Part shown: piece after piece, positions 42,863-51,497 of the stretch
Position numbering within the stretch: the first letter of the stretch is position 1
Layout: every line of letters starts with the position of its first letter
Assembly (NCBI GenBank): GCA_947629175.1
Contig: CANRCT010000001.1
Span: 62,001 to 126,000, forward strand
DNA length: 64,000 bases
Direction: 5' to 3'
Source: an uncultured Muribaculaceae bacterium
GTDB lineage: Bacteria > Bacteroidota > Bacteroidia > Bacteroidales > Muribaculaceae
The notes under the pieces: generated by a model
Database searches by the model: none
Told to the model about the DNA's origin: nothing
What the model saw: the letters and a program-made list of their open reading frames with translations, nothing else
Program-made: the position numbers and the translations under genes

Positions 42863-45259
42863 TTATTCGGCCGGCAAGGTAAACATGTAGATATTTCCTC
42901 CGAAGTCGTTGGCCACAAGCTTGTCGCCGCTGATGGCGATGCTGCTGAATACGGGCGCTCCGGTTTCATGACGCCATTTTACAGCACCGTCGGCCTGGTC
43001 AAGTCCATAGAGTGTGCCGTCGGATGCCGCTACATAAATGATGCCACCTCTGGCCACCGGACTTGATTCGACAGTGGAGCTTTCCGGACGGGTGTAGGGG
43101 ACGGTGTAGACCAGAGCGTCGCCGGTCTTTGCGTTCCATACAGGTTCGAATGTCTGGGCGTCAATAGCGAGCAGGCCGTCCTTTGACGTGCCGAAAACGA
43201 GCTTCCCGTCGATGAGGAGGGGAGTGGAAGTGGCGTCGACAGCCACCGGGAGTTTCCTACGGGCGATGATTTTGCCGCTGCGGGGCTCGATGATGAAGAA
43301 TGAGTGATTGGAGACGATGTAGATCAGTCCGTTGTAGAATGCCGGAGTCGCTCCTCGGTCACGCAGTCCCTCCTCGCTCAGGCTCCACAGTTTTCGTCCT
43401 GTTGATGCGTCGTTGCCGTAGAGTGCGTCCCACTGTACGGAGCCTACCACAACGCCGTTGCCGACTGCGAGGGTTGACGTGGTGCCCTCGCGGCGTCGCC
43501 AGTCGGTGTTGCGCCAATGGATTTTCCCTGTGCGTGCATCGAATGCCGTCAGTCCTTCGCCGGAGCCGGCAAACACTGTGTCGCCTCTTGCGGTCAGGCC
43601 GTCGATGAGTCCGGGGACGGGTTGTATCGGCAGCTGGCTCTGCCAAGCTATGCTGCCGTCGGTGCAGTCAATGGCGTAGACCATGCCGTTGACGTCCTGG
43701 GCAAATACTTTGTTGTCGGCCACGGCTATGCTGTTTTTGACCGATGCTGCCACAGGCCGCTTCCATGCTGTCTCGCCGGTATTGGCGTCGATGGCTATCA
43801 CCGCCGCATTGCCCCGGAGGTCTTCGTCGGTAGTGGCAGTGAATACTTTGCCTCCGTGTATGACTGGCGAAGTCATATATATGTTGGCGCCGGCATTGGC
43901 GGTCCATTCAAGCCTCGGGAGGCTGTCGGCGCAGGCATCCGCGGCCGGCTGATAGATGAAGTCCCGGCTTGCAGTGGCTGTGGCGCCGGATTTGAAGCGC
44001 GCGGTTACCTCGGCGGTCAGCTTCTTGCCGGCATAGGCCTCTTTAAGCGGCAGACGGGCGGTCCAGGTCCAGTCGGTGGCTTGCCGTAGCTTTATATCGC
44101 GGGCTATGGTCTTTCCGTCGGCTGTAAGAGTGCAGCTTGCCGAGATAGCCGGGGAATGTGAGGAATAGGCGTTGACCGTGAGGGTGGGGCAGGCGGTGGT
44201 TCCCGCTGGCGACGCGATGGCTATGTGGTCGTGGATATAGGAATACCGAAGATCGGTCGTCGGCTCGCCGTTGCGGTCAACATTGATCACACGGTATGCG
44301 CTCGTGGAGTGGTCAATTCCCCCTTTGTCGGGAGTGGAGGTGCATACGCTCAGGATCTTTCCGTGGCGCAGTTCATGGTTGATGTGCCAGTGGCCGTAGA
44401 TCCACGCCTTGAGGTTGTGGTCGTTGAGACATATGCTGTCGGTCTTTCCTTTGATCACGAATTCATTTCCATAGGTCAGTATGTCGTGGTTGAAGGCATA
44501 GACCGGTGTGCCTTCGGGTATGACGGACAGATCGTTGCGCAGCCATCGCGCCACATCGTCGCGCGTGTATGACGGCTTGCGGTCTCCTCCCCACATGGGA
44601 GTCACGATGTAATGGGCGTTGCCTGCATTGAAAGAGTAGAATGTCGGGCCGTAGATGTTTTCGAAAAATTCTTCGCCATAGGAGCCGTCGACCAGATCGT
44701 GGTTGCCGATACAGTAGTAGACCGGCAATCCCATGTTGTCGGAATTCATAAGCTTGATATGTTCGGTCATTCCGTTCTTGTAACAGATATCGCCGGTGTG
44801 GACCACGAAAGCCGCTTTTTCGTTGGCTGCGTAGCGGCGTATGTCATCGACCCATGCCTCGTTGCCTGATGTGTTGAAGATCTCTGTGTCGGTCACCTGG
44901 ATGAAGCGGTGAGAGCCGTCGCGGGAGGCGCCGTCGTCATAGCGTGTGAGGGCGAAATCATAGAGTGCCGTCGCCGGCTCGATGCGTAGATAGTGATTGC
45001 CTACAGTCTTGTAGCCCGAAGGGGATGATACGGTGACAAATCGTTGACTGGCATGGCCGGGGAGGCTGAAATGCCCCTTGGAGTCGGTCAGCACTACGTT
45101 GAGTCCGTCGCTTACGGCCACATTGGCGATAGGGCGGTCGGATTTGTCGAACGAGCCGTTGGCATTGCGGTCGTCAAACACGCGGCCTTCCAGGTTGGCG
45201 TGTGCGGCTGTGACTGACAGGCATGTCAGAGCTATCGACAGAATTGCTTTTTCTAACAT
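42863..45259 (-). CDS. Calcineurin-like phosphoesterase fused to PQQ-type beta-propeller
   Basis: 798 aa. Signal peptide to about 21. Residues 23-105 form a small N-terminal beta domain (LEGRVFDDRNANGSFDKSD; calcium-like loop). The phosphoesterase core spans about 115-300: VTDTEI (Asp124, Glu126 in place of the usual His), HTGDICY (Asp157), GNHD (Asn186, His187), FNHD (His258) and YGHWH (His290, His292). A metallophos C-terminal sandwich follows to about 455. The last 340 residues are propeller repeats (IDANTGETAW, IDCTDGSIAW, FDARTGKIHW, YGNDASTGRKLW, LDQADGAVKW). Periplasmic. ATG at 45259 is set by the promoter at 45304-45336. Substrate unknown. Confidence 0.87.
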   Translation of the reverse strand: MLEKAILSIALTCLSVTAAHANLEGRVFDDRNANGSFDKSDRPIANVAVSDGLNVVLTDSKGHFSLPGHASQRFVTVSSPSGYKTVGNHYLRIEPATALYDFALTRYDDGASRDGSHRFIQVTDTEIFNTSGNEAWVDDIRRYAANEKAAFVVHTGDICYKNGMTEHIKLMNSDNMGLPVYYCIGNHDLVDGSYGEEFFENIYGPTFYSFNAGNAHYIVTPMWGGDRKPSYTRDDVARWLRNDLSVIPEGTPVYAFNHDILTYGNEFVIKGKTDSICLNDHNLKAWIYGHWHINHELRHGKILSVCTSTPDKGGIDHSTSAYRVINVDRNGEPTTDLRYSYIHDHIAIASPAGTTACPTLTVNAYSSHSPAISASCTLTADGKTIARDIKLRQATDWTWTARLPLKEAYAGKKLTAEVTARFKSGATATASRDFIYQPAADACADSLPRLEWTANAGANIYMTSPVIHGGKVFTATTDEDLRGNAAVIAIDANTGETAWKRPVAASVKNSIAVADNKVFAQDVNGMVYAIDCTDGSIAWQSQLPIQPVPGLIDGLTARGDTVFAGSGEGLTAFDARTGKIHWRNTDWRRREGTTSTLAVGNGVVVGSVQWDALYGNDASTGRKLWSLSEEGLRDRGATPAFYNGLIYIVSNHSFFIIEPRSGKIIARRKLPVAVDATSTPLLIDGKLVFGTSKDGLLAIDAQTFEPVWNAKTGDALVYTVPYTRPESSTVESSPVARGGIIYVAASDGTLYGLDQADGAVKWRHETGAPVFSSIAISGDKLVANDFGGNIYMFTLPAE

Positions 45260-45303
45260 GATGGATGTGATGAACAGTTGGTGGAAGAATTGAATGATCT
45301 TAT

Positions 45304-45336
45304 GCAAAGATACTTACTTCCTCGGGATTGCCCAAA
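45304..45336 (-). promoter_or_regulatory. Promoter of the phosphoesterase-propeller gene
   Basis: TATCTTTGC at 45304-45312 and TTTG at 45333-45336 on the minus strand, 20 bp apart. It rules out an ATG at 45307. Confidence 0.78.
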
Positions 45337-45460
45337 TCAATGTCGCCGGTTTTGGACGGCGTTCCGTTAAAGGTAGGGTATTTGCTGTTGTAGTTCCGAA
45401 ATATGCGCTGTCTGCGATTGCGAGATATACCGCGGGGATATAAATATGTGGGTGTATATA

Positions 45461-45493
45461 AATAAAAAGCCGGGAGGAATTTCTTCCTTCCGG
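45461..45493 (-). terminator. Terminator after the thioredoxin-fold gene
   Basis: CCGGGAGGAA / TTCCTTCCGG (one mismatch) with a 4-nt loop; on the minus strand followed by CTTTTTATTTATA. Confidence 0.8.
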
Positions 45494-45511
45494 ATTGTAG
45501 CGTTGTCAGCT

Positions 45512-46000
45512 TCAGATACTCAATTTGGTCAGAGTCTCGATGCTCGGATTCATGGCGACGATCCGTCCCTCGGGATTGATCAGAAGCGTTTTGAATCCTT
45601 CGGACAGCCGATAGTCATTGATAATACGGTTGGCTTGGCTGCCGTCGACATGGATGTGGTTCTTCGTGCTAAGATTGTCTCTACGCACTATCTCACGAAA
45701 GAGGCGCTCGCTACGGTCGAAATTGACCGACAAGAGACAAAATCGTTCTTGCGGAAGCAGCTTTGATGCTTCGTCATACTGGCGTGCCCTGAGTCGGGAA
45801 TCGGCGTCGGCCGACGACCAGAATGTGACGATCACATAGCGTCCCTTCAGCTCTGCAAGCGACATCGTCGTGTCGCTGTTTTCGATGGTCATCGAGGGTG
45901 CGCTATAGCCTTCGGCGGCTTCAAACACACGCTCGGAATAAGCGGAGACTGAAATGACAAGAACGGCGAAGAGCACAATGATTTTCATTGTTTTCTTCAT
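45512..46000 (-). CDS. Thioredoxin-fold (TlpA-like) protein lacking the CXXC motif
   Basis: 162 aa. Signal peptide of about 21 residues (MKKTMKIIVLF...). The fold is recognisable: LKGRYVIVTFWSSADADSR is where other TlpA proteins have FWASWCxxC, then LLSVNFDRSERLFREIVRRD and a final KTLLINPEGRIVAMNP. The two Cys are replaced (SSADADS), so it cannot do disulfide exchange at this site. It may bind a partner or peptide instead (inference). A second Met at residue 5 is also possible. A long structured leader precedes it. Confidence 0.82.
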   Translation of the reverse strand: MKKTMKIIVLFAVLVISVSAYSERVFEAAEGYSAPSMTIENSDTTMSLAELKGRYVIVTFWSSADADSRLRARQYDEASKLLPQERFCLLSVNFDRSERLFREIVRRDNLSTKNHIHVDGSQANRIINDYRLSEGFKTLLINPEGRIVAMNPSIETLTKLSI

Positions 46001-46150
46001 TGTCCAGGTTTAATGTTACACATAAGACAAGCTGCCTGAAGGAGGGTGGCGTCACGGTTTCACTTGTGTGGTGTGGCCGTGTCAGAAAGCTTGTCCCGCC
46101 GATTTTCGGCGTCATCTGCAGGCGACTCTTCGCCTGCTACCTTTCTTAAA
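46001..46150 (-). ncRNA. Candidate structured leader of the thioredoxin-fold gene
   Basis: From the predicted start near 46150 the RNA holds a perfect 8-bp hairpin GCAGGCGA/TCGCCTGC with a 4-nt loop (46118-46137), GCCGA/TCGGC (46098-46110), and CACGG/CCGTG further down. AGAAAG before and CTTTCT after the first two hairpins can close a stem. No T run follows, so it is not a plain terminator. No known family matched by eye. Confidence 0.35.
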
Positions 46151-46155
46151 ACACC

Positions 46156-46187
46156 GCAAAGTTACGAATTTGTTGCGTGATATGCAA
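46156..46187 (-). promoter_or_regulatory. Promoter upstream of the thioredoxin-fold gene
   Basis: TAACTTTGC at 46156-46164 and TTG at 46185-46187 on the minus strand, 20 bp apart. 155 bp from the ATG. Confidence 0.7.
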
Positions 46188-46278
46188 TTCCCGGGGTGTG
46201 CCGGAGTGTCACGATCGGTCGTCACATGGCTTGTGGCGCGGGATTCGGGCTGTTGTTAAATTTGGTTAATGCAGGGCG

Positions 46279-47220
46279 CTATGGCGCATATCTCGCCTCG
46301 CGCAGTGTCTGATCCGCGAGGTAGTAGGCTGGTTGCAGCAGCGATGCCACGGCCGCATCAGGATGCGAGTCAAGGTATGCCTCGGCTATGCGCCATCCGA
46401 TGAACCGTCCGGCAAGGGATGGCGCCCTTTCGCCAAGCACCGAGGCCGAAGCTCCTTCGCGTAGCATCGCGTTGGCCAGGCGGACCGAACGGTTGAAAAG
46501 CATGTCGGAGCCGACCATGCGTTGCCATATCTCCTTCTCGTCGCGGCTCAGTCGGTCGAAGTCGTCCTCGGGAATGCCGATGGCTTTAGCCGCGTCGCCG
46601 GGCATCAGCCGTGCGAGTGCGGAGGCGATCCCTCCCTCGTAGAGCATCCGTTGCAGGAGAGTCGGCGAGCCCGGTGTCTGAAAGGGATATGCGGCGCGTA
46701 CTGTCGCCTCGGCTATGTCGCGGGTCATCCGCGACGGTTCCTTGCGTGCCCGCTGGTAAGCCGCAAACGAGCTGTAGCCGTCGTAATCCGATCCGAGATA
46801 GTGGTTGAGTCCGATGATGACAACGCTGTCCCTGCCTGGAGGAATGATGACCGACTGGGAGTAGGGTATGACGGTGGCGTAAATCCGGCGCATCAGCTGC
46901 GCTTCGGGCAGTGTGGCGGCGATATTGTCGTATAATGCATTGATTTCATCAGTAAATGCCGAGAGATCGGGCATGATCGAGTCGACATCATGGCCGAATA
47001 CCCTCATGGCCTCGGATTGACCGAACTGTCGGGCGAAAGTCCGCCATTCTGTCGTGTCGCTGCCCGCGCCGAATGCGATCATCATGGAGGATGCTCCCCC
47101 GGGGGATGAATTAAGGGCATCGGCCGAAGTGAGTCTCTCCACGCTCACCCGTCCGGCGGCCGAATCGCGGCATCCGGCGACAAGCAATGGCAGGAGCAGT
47201 AGGATGATTATCGGTTTCAT
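46279..47220 (-). CDS. GldB-like lipoprotein
   Basis: 313 aa. MKPIIILLLLPLLVAGC gives a lipobox with Cys17. The middle has VVIIGLNHYLGSDYDGYSSF, and KEPSRMTRDIAEATVRAAYPF follows; these resemble GldB and DUF2268-type proteins (FIGLDxYLG). GldB belongs to the gliding and type IX secretion group in Flavobacteria, but GldB-like proteins occur in non-gliding gut species. A HExxH zinc motif is not obvious. ATG at 47220 (Met11 of the longest frame) is chosen because of the signal peptide. Function uncertain. Confidence 0.6.
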   Translation of the reverse strand: MKPIIILLLLPLLVAGCRDSAAGRVSVERLTSADALNSSPGGASSMMIAFGAGSDTTEWRTFARQFGQSEAMRVFGHDVDSIMPDLSAFTDEINALYDNIAATLPEAQLMRRIYATVIPYSQSVIIPPGRDSVVIIGLNHYLGSDYDGYSSFAAYQRARKEPSRMTRDIAEATVRAAYPFQTPGSPTLLQRMLYEGGIASALARLMPGDAAKAIGIPEDDFDRLSRDEKEIWQRMVGSDMLFNRSVRLANAMLREGASASVLGERAPSLAGRFIGWRIAEAYLDSHPDAAVASLLQPAYYLADQTLREARYAP

Positions 47221-47307
47221 ATGGCCAAAGTTACGCAAAAAAGTAGACAACTTTGGCTCCTTAAGCCGATTTTGAGGTGAATATGGGCAAAAATGGCCGA
47301 TATTTAC

Positions 47308-47316
47308 TAACTTTGC
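47308..47316 (+). promoter_or_regulatory. -7 promoter box of the amidase gene
   Basis: TAACTTTGC, 73 bp before the ATG. No matching -33 TTG. Confidence 0.5.
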
Positions 47317-47389
47317 GCTTTAATTGGTGTTGCCGCCCCCGACTGCCGGGTGTGGCAACTGAAACGGAACAATTCAATTGACGCTAAAT

Positions 47390-48631
47390 ATGCACGGAAT
47401 AATCCGCTTTATATCGGTCGCTCTGGCCGTCGCTATAATGTCGCTGACGGCTTCGGCTGAAGATTTCATATTGGTCATCGACGCCGGACACGGGGGCACC
47501 GACCATGGTGCGTCAGGCATCATAACCCGCGAGAAGGATATCAACCTCGCCGTCGCAAAGAAACTGGGGAAACTTGTGGAGGACAACTGCAAGGATGTGA
47601 AAGTGGTCTATACGCGCGATGACGACAGATTCGTCACGCTTCAGGGCCGCGCCGATATAGCCAACAAGGCCGGAGGCGATCTGTTCATATCCATCCATAC
47701 AAATGCCATTGACAAGAAAGCCCGCAATTACCGGACTGTGGCCGGAGCGTCGGTATATACTCTCGGTTTCCGCCGCACGGAGGAGAACCTTGCCGTGGCG
47801 ATGCGTGAAAACTCCGTCATGAAGCTTGAGGATGATTATACCACCGTCTACGAGGGCTTCGATCCGTCGTCGACCGAATCCTATATCATATTCGAGATGA
47901 GCCGCAACAAGCATGTGGAGCAGAGTGTTGCGGCGGCACAGGCCATTCAGGAGGAACTGATAGCTTCGGCCGGACGCCGTGACAGAGGTGTACGGCAGGC
48001 CAATTTCTGGGTGCTGTTCAAGACGAGTATGCCGGCCGTACTGGTAGAGCTTGATTTTATCTGCAATCCCGTTCAGGAGAAATATATGGCATCAGACAAA
48101 GGCCGCCAGCAGATGGCCGAGGCGATCTTCAACGGCTTCCGTGAATACAAGCTCTCGGTCGATCATCAGAAGGCTACTCTCAAAGGCGAGACTCCCGACC
48201 GCCAGAAGAAGACAATGCCGCGTCAGCAACGCCGGCTCACCCCGGTGGATCCTCCCGTCAGGGAGGTGACTCCTCCTGCCGGTTCAGCAGACAGTGACCA
48301 TTCAGGCAAGGATGGGACTTCGGCCGACGATGTGAGCGCTGAAAAAATCTCCACGGCATCGGACAGCCATGACGAGGAGCCAGCTGCCAGAACGGAACGG
48401 CGCATCATATACAAGATCCAGTTTATGACCGGCATGAAAAAGCTGGGCAAAAAATCATCGGAGTACAAGGGCATGACTGATGTTGACGTGTATAAGGAGG
48501 GTCGTGTCTATAAATATACGGTAGGATCCTATGATTCGTTTGATGACGCTCAAAAACGTCTGAAAAAAGTGAAAAAGCAGTTCCCCGACGCGTTCATCAT
48601 CAAGACATGCGACGGCAAAAGAGTTAAATAA
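47390..48631 (+). CDS. N-acetylmuramoyl-L-alanine amidase with SPOR-like C-terminal domain
   Basis: 413 aa. Signal peptide (MHGIIRFISVALAVAIMS). Amidase_3: VIDAGHGGTDHGA with the first zinc His, then ITREKDINLAVAKKL, FISIHTNA with another His, and VELDFICNPVQEKYM with the catalytic Glu. After a Lys/Pro/Ser linker (about 250-325) the last 80 residues (IIYKIQFMTG, YTVGSYDSFDDAQKRLKKVK) look like a SPOR domain that binds denuded septal peptidoglycan. It cuts the stem peptide from MurNAc during division. An upstream TTG (47378) is possible but unlikely. mlaD follows at 37 bp. Confidence 0.94.
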   Translation: MHGIIRFISVALAVAIMSLTASAEDFILVIDAGHGGTDHGASGIITREKDINLAVAKKLGKLVEDNCKDVKVVYTRDDDRFVTLQGRADIANKAGGDLFISIHTNAIDKKARNYRTVAGASVYTLGFRRTEENLAVAMRENSVMKLEDDYTTVYEGFDPSSTESYIIFEMSRNKHVEQSVAAAQAIQEELIASAGRRDRGVRQANFWVLFKTSMPAVLVELDFICNPVQEKYMASDKGRQQMAEAIFNGFREYKLSVDHQKATLKGETPDRQKKTMPRQQRRLTPVDPPVREVTPPAGSADSDHSGKDGTSADDVSAEKISTASDSHDEEPAARTERRIIYKIQFMTGMKKLGKKSSEYKGMTDVDVYKEGRVYKYTVGSYDSFDDAQKRLKKVKKQFPDAFIIKTCDGKRVK

Positions 48632-48668
48632 CACAATCATATAACGATTTAATACAATCTTCCCTACA

Positions 48669-49568
48669 ATGAAAACAATGCAAAAGAAGGAGCTGATGAT
48701 CGGTCTGACCGTGTTGATCACTCTTCTCATACTCTTTTTCGGCATAGATTACCTTAAGGGTGTCAATGTGTTCAAGGCTGCCAACTATTATTATGCATCA
48801 TATACCAATGTGGCCGGACTCGCTCAGTCGGCTCCCGTGACTGTCAACGGCTATAAAGTCGGGCTGGTGCGTGAGATAAACTACGAGTATGATAATCCCG
48901 GCCATGTAAGGGTGGAACTGTCGCTTGACCGCAAGCTGCAGCTTCCGGTAGGCACGGAGGCCGTGCTGGTGACCGATATGCTCGGCACCTCTTCCATCGA
49001 GCTTAAGATGGGCCGCGAAAGCCAGATGCACAAGGTCGGCGATAAACTTATCGGAGCCAATGCGGCCGGACTGATGGACAATGTCACCAAGGATCTGCTT
49101 CCTGCGGTGAGCTCGGCTCTTCCCAAGATCGACTCGCTCCTGACAGCGGTCACAGCCATAGTGTCGGATCCGGCGCTCCTTGGAGCCGTGAAGAGGCTCG
49201 ACGCTGTGATGGCCAATCTCGAGCGGAGCACCTCGGCTCTGTCGTCGACAATGGCCCGTACGCCTGCGATCGCCTCGGATGCGCAGACGACAATGGCCAA
49301 TGTGCGTCAGATCAGTTCCGATCTGACCGAAGTCACGGCCGCCATCCGCAAGATGCCGCTTGACTCTACCATGGCCAACGTGCAGAGCCTCACCGAACGG
49401 CTTAACCAGATCTCCGGACAGCTCCAGAGCCGCGATTCTTCGCTTGGCCTGCTTCTGAATGACCCGTCGCTCTACAATTCCCTCAACGCGGCTGTAGGAA
49501 GTCTTGACTCGCTTCTTCAGGACGTAAAGCGTCATCCTAAACGCTATATCAGCATCAAACTTCTCTAA
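48669..49568 (+). CDS. mlaD: MlaD/MCE-domain protein
   Basis: 299 aa. One N-terminal membrane helix (KKELMIGLTVLITLLILFFG) and an MCE domain: YYYASYTNVAGLAQSAPVTVNGYKVGLV, and LQLPVGTEAVLVTDMLGTSSIELKMG. The C-terminal half is helical, coiled-coil-like, with heptads around LERSTSALSSTMA and LTERLNQISGQLQSRDSSLG. It holds lipid as a hexamer in the periplasm for MlaFE. Its partners mlaE-mlaF are 37 kb away, as often in Bacteroidetes where mlaD travels with the amidase. Confidence 0.92.
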   Translation: MKTMQKKELMIGLTVLITLLILFFGIDYLKGVNVFKAANYYYASYTNVAGLAQSAPVTVNGYKVGLVREINYEYDNPGHVRVELSLDRKLQLPVGTEAVLVTDMLGTSSIELKMGRESQMHKVGDKLIGANAAGLMDNVTKDLLPAVSSALPKIDSLLTAVTAIVSDPALLGAVKRLDAVMANLERSTSALSSTMARTPAIASDAQTTMANVRQISSDLTEVTAAIRKMPLDSTMANVQSLTERLNQISGQLQSRDSSLGLLLNDPSLYNSLNAAVGSLDSLLQDVKRHPKRYISIKLL

Positions 49569-49629
49569 GCGTAGCGGCGCCTGTCGGTGAGTCTGTCGCT
49601 TATTTGGACTGATTATAAATAACGATTGA

Positions 49630-49657
49630 GGAGGGCCGGCCTTTGTGCCGGCCCTCC
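49630..49657 (+). terminator. 11-bp perfect hairpin after mlaD
   Basis: GGAGGGCCGGC / GCCGGCCCTCC with a 6-nt loop, 62 bp past the mlaD stop. No T tract follows. Confidence 0.6.
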
Positions 49658-49865
49658 GCCGTTAGCTGACAAGCCGCCGTTAACATTTCCGGCATGCGGT
49701 GATGGCGCGTGTTCCTTTTGAGAGAGGTAGCGGTTTAACGCATTGATGGTCAGGATGGTGCGTTATGTGCGTAAGCCGATTGATGTAGGCTGTGCCTATG
49801 CTCGCTGTAAGCGGCTGAGAGTCAGTATAGTTGAAAAATACTTATGATTTGCAAATAAAAAAGCC

Positions 49866-49898
49866 TTTGTTTTTGTCTTTTTTTTGCCCCAATTTTGC
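49866..49898 (+). promoter_or_regulatory. Promoter of dnaA
   Basis: TTTG at 49866-49869, 20 bp, CAATTTTGC at 49890-49898. Leader about 48 nt. A poly-T run lies in the spacer. Confidence 0.68.
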
Positions 49899-49950
49899 AT
49901 CCGGTAAAAGAGCGCACGCTCTCCTCTAATCAATTTCATAAAGCAACAAA

Positions 49951-51339
49951 ATGGAGCAGAATCATACGCAGATGTGGGATAATTGTCTTGAGATTTTTCA
50001 TGACAATCTTCCCAAGGAGCAGTTTGAGGCCTGGTTCAAGCCGGTCACCTCAATCAGCTTCACCGACGGAAACCTGAACATCAGAGTGCCGTCGCAATTC
50101 TTCGTAGAACAGCTTGAAGAGCGCTATTTCAAGCTTATCAGCAAGACCCTTCATAAGGTCTACGGGCCATCGGTGAAGCTTTTTTACCACTTCGACCAGG
50201 TTTCCGATGATCCGTCCACTGCCGTCACGATGGAGAGCTCCAATCCGTCCACGGCTGTAGCTCCGGCTCCGGGAGCGTCATCCAACCCTTTCGCTCCGAA
50301 GCCCCAGCCGGCTGATATTGATGCGCAGCTCAATCCCCGCTACACGTTTGAGAACTATTGTATCGGAGTCAGCAACCGTGTGGCGCGCTCTATCGGCGAA
50401 GCCATCGCATCGGATCCGAAGTGCAAGACGTTCAATCCCCTCTTTATATTCGGATCGCCGGGCGTCGGCAAGACCCACCTGATACAGGCCATAGGCATAC
50501 GCATAAAGGAGCTCAACCCCATGCAGCGGGTGCTTTACGTGACGGCCCGTCTGTTTGAAAGCCAGTATACGACGGCTCTCCGCAGCGGCCGCATCAACGA
50601 CTTCATCAACTTCTACCAGAGCATCGACGTGCTCATCCTCGACGATATACAGGATCTTATAGGAAAGACGAGCACACAGGGTACGTTCTTCCATATATTC
50701 AACCATCTTCAGCTCAATCAGAAGCAGATAATACTCTCGTCGGATACACGCCCGTCGATGATGGAGGGCATGGAAAAACGCATGCTCGACCGGTTCAAGT
50801 GGGGTATGACGGCCGAACTTGAGAAACCTGACTATAATCTGCGACGTGAAGTGCTTGAACGCAAAGCCATGCAGGATGGACTGGTGATCCCGTCCGACGT
50901 GCTCGATTTCATAGCCGGCAATGTGACTGAATCCATAAGGGAACTCGAAGGAATCATGGTGTCGCTTATAGCGCATGCCACCGTGCTTGGCCGCGAGATA
51001 TCAATCGATCTCGCCCGTAAAGTGCTCGGCAATGCGGTGAAGATCAACCGCCGTCAGGTCAATTTTGAAATGATAGCCCAGGAAGTGAGCGCCTACTATA
51101 AGATAGAGCCCGACCAGCTGTTTACAAAATCGCGCCGAAGGGAGATATCCGATGCCCGTCAGATGGTGATGTTCCTGGCCAAGAAACATGCCAAAATGGG
51201 GCTGAAGGCAATCGGTTCGCGACTGTCGAGAACCCACGCTACGGTGCTCTACGCATGCCGCAACATCGAGGAGCGGCTGCCGCTTGAAAAGCGGCTGCAG
51301 GAGGATCTCTCGAAGCTCGAATCGGCCATACTCTCCTGA
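49951..51339 (+). CDS. dnaA: Chromosomal replication initiator protein DnaA
   Basis: 462 aa. Domain I 1-80 (WFKPVTSISFTDG), a Pro/Ser/Ala-rich domain II about 83-125, AAA domain III with FENYCIGVSNRVA, Walker A GSPGVGKT at 168-175 and Walker B VLILDDIQDL, and domain IV with SRRREISDARQMVMFLAKKH and the DnaA signature GLKAIGSRLSRTHATVLYA. It opens oriC by binding DnaA boxes. No box cluster was found near it. A separate short transcription unit follows. Confidence 0.98.
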   Translation: MEQNHTQMWDNCLEIFHDNLPKEQFEAWFKPVTSISFTDGNLNIRVPSQFFVEQLEERYFKLISKTLHKVYGPSVKLFYHFDQVSDDPSTAVTMESSNPSTAVAPAPGASSNPFAPKPQPADIDAQLNPRYTFENYCIGVSNRVARSIGEAIASDPKCKTFNPLFIFGSPGVGKTHLIQAIGIRIKELNPMQRVLYVTARLFESQYTTALRSGRINDFINFYQSIDVLILDDIQDLIGKTSTQGTFFHIFNHLQLNQKQIILSSDTRPSMMEGMEKRMLDRFKWGMTAELEKPDYNLRREVLERKAMQDGLVIPSDVLDFIAGNVTESIRELEGIMVSLIAHATVLGREISIDLARKVLGNAVKINRRQVNFEMIAQEVSAYYKIEPDQLFTKSRRREISDARQMVMFLAKKHAKMGLKAIGSRLSRTHATVLYACRNIEERLPLEKRLQEDLSKLESAILS

Positions 51340-51435
51340 CCGGCAGCGGCGGAAAGCTGCCCCGGATGGGGGGAAGACGCCTGTGTCGACATTTCGGGGG
51401 CAGATGTTAAAAATGCGTCCAGTGCAATTCAAACA

Positions 51436-51468
51436 TTTGCAGTTCCCGCTTAAAAAAGCTAATTTTGC
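51436..51468 (+). promoter_or_regulatory. Strong promoter downstream of dnaA
   Basis: TTTG at 51436-51439, exactly 20 bp, TAATTTTGC at 51460-51468: full consensus. Predicted start about 51473. It drives the 51473-51953 unit. Confidence 0.78.
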
Positions 51469-51497
51469 ACGGATAATCAACGTATACTAACAGTTAT

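Larger units (their letters stand above)
49569..49950 (+). other. Intergenic region before dnaA (382 bp)
   Basis: It holds a perfect hairpin at 49630-49657 and the dnaA promoter at 49866-49898. I searched both strands for TTATnCACA-type DnaA boxes and saw none, so oriC is not recognisable here. Otherwise nothing. Confidence 0.6.
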
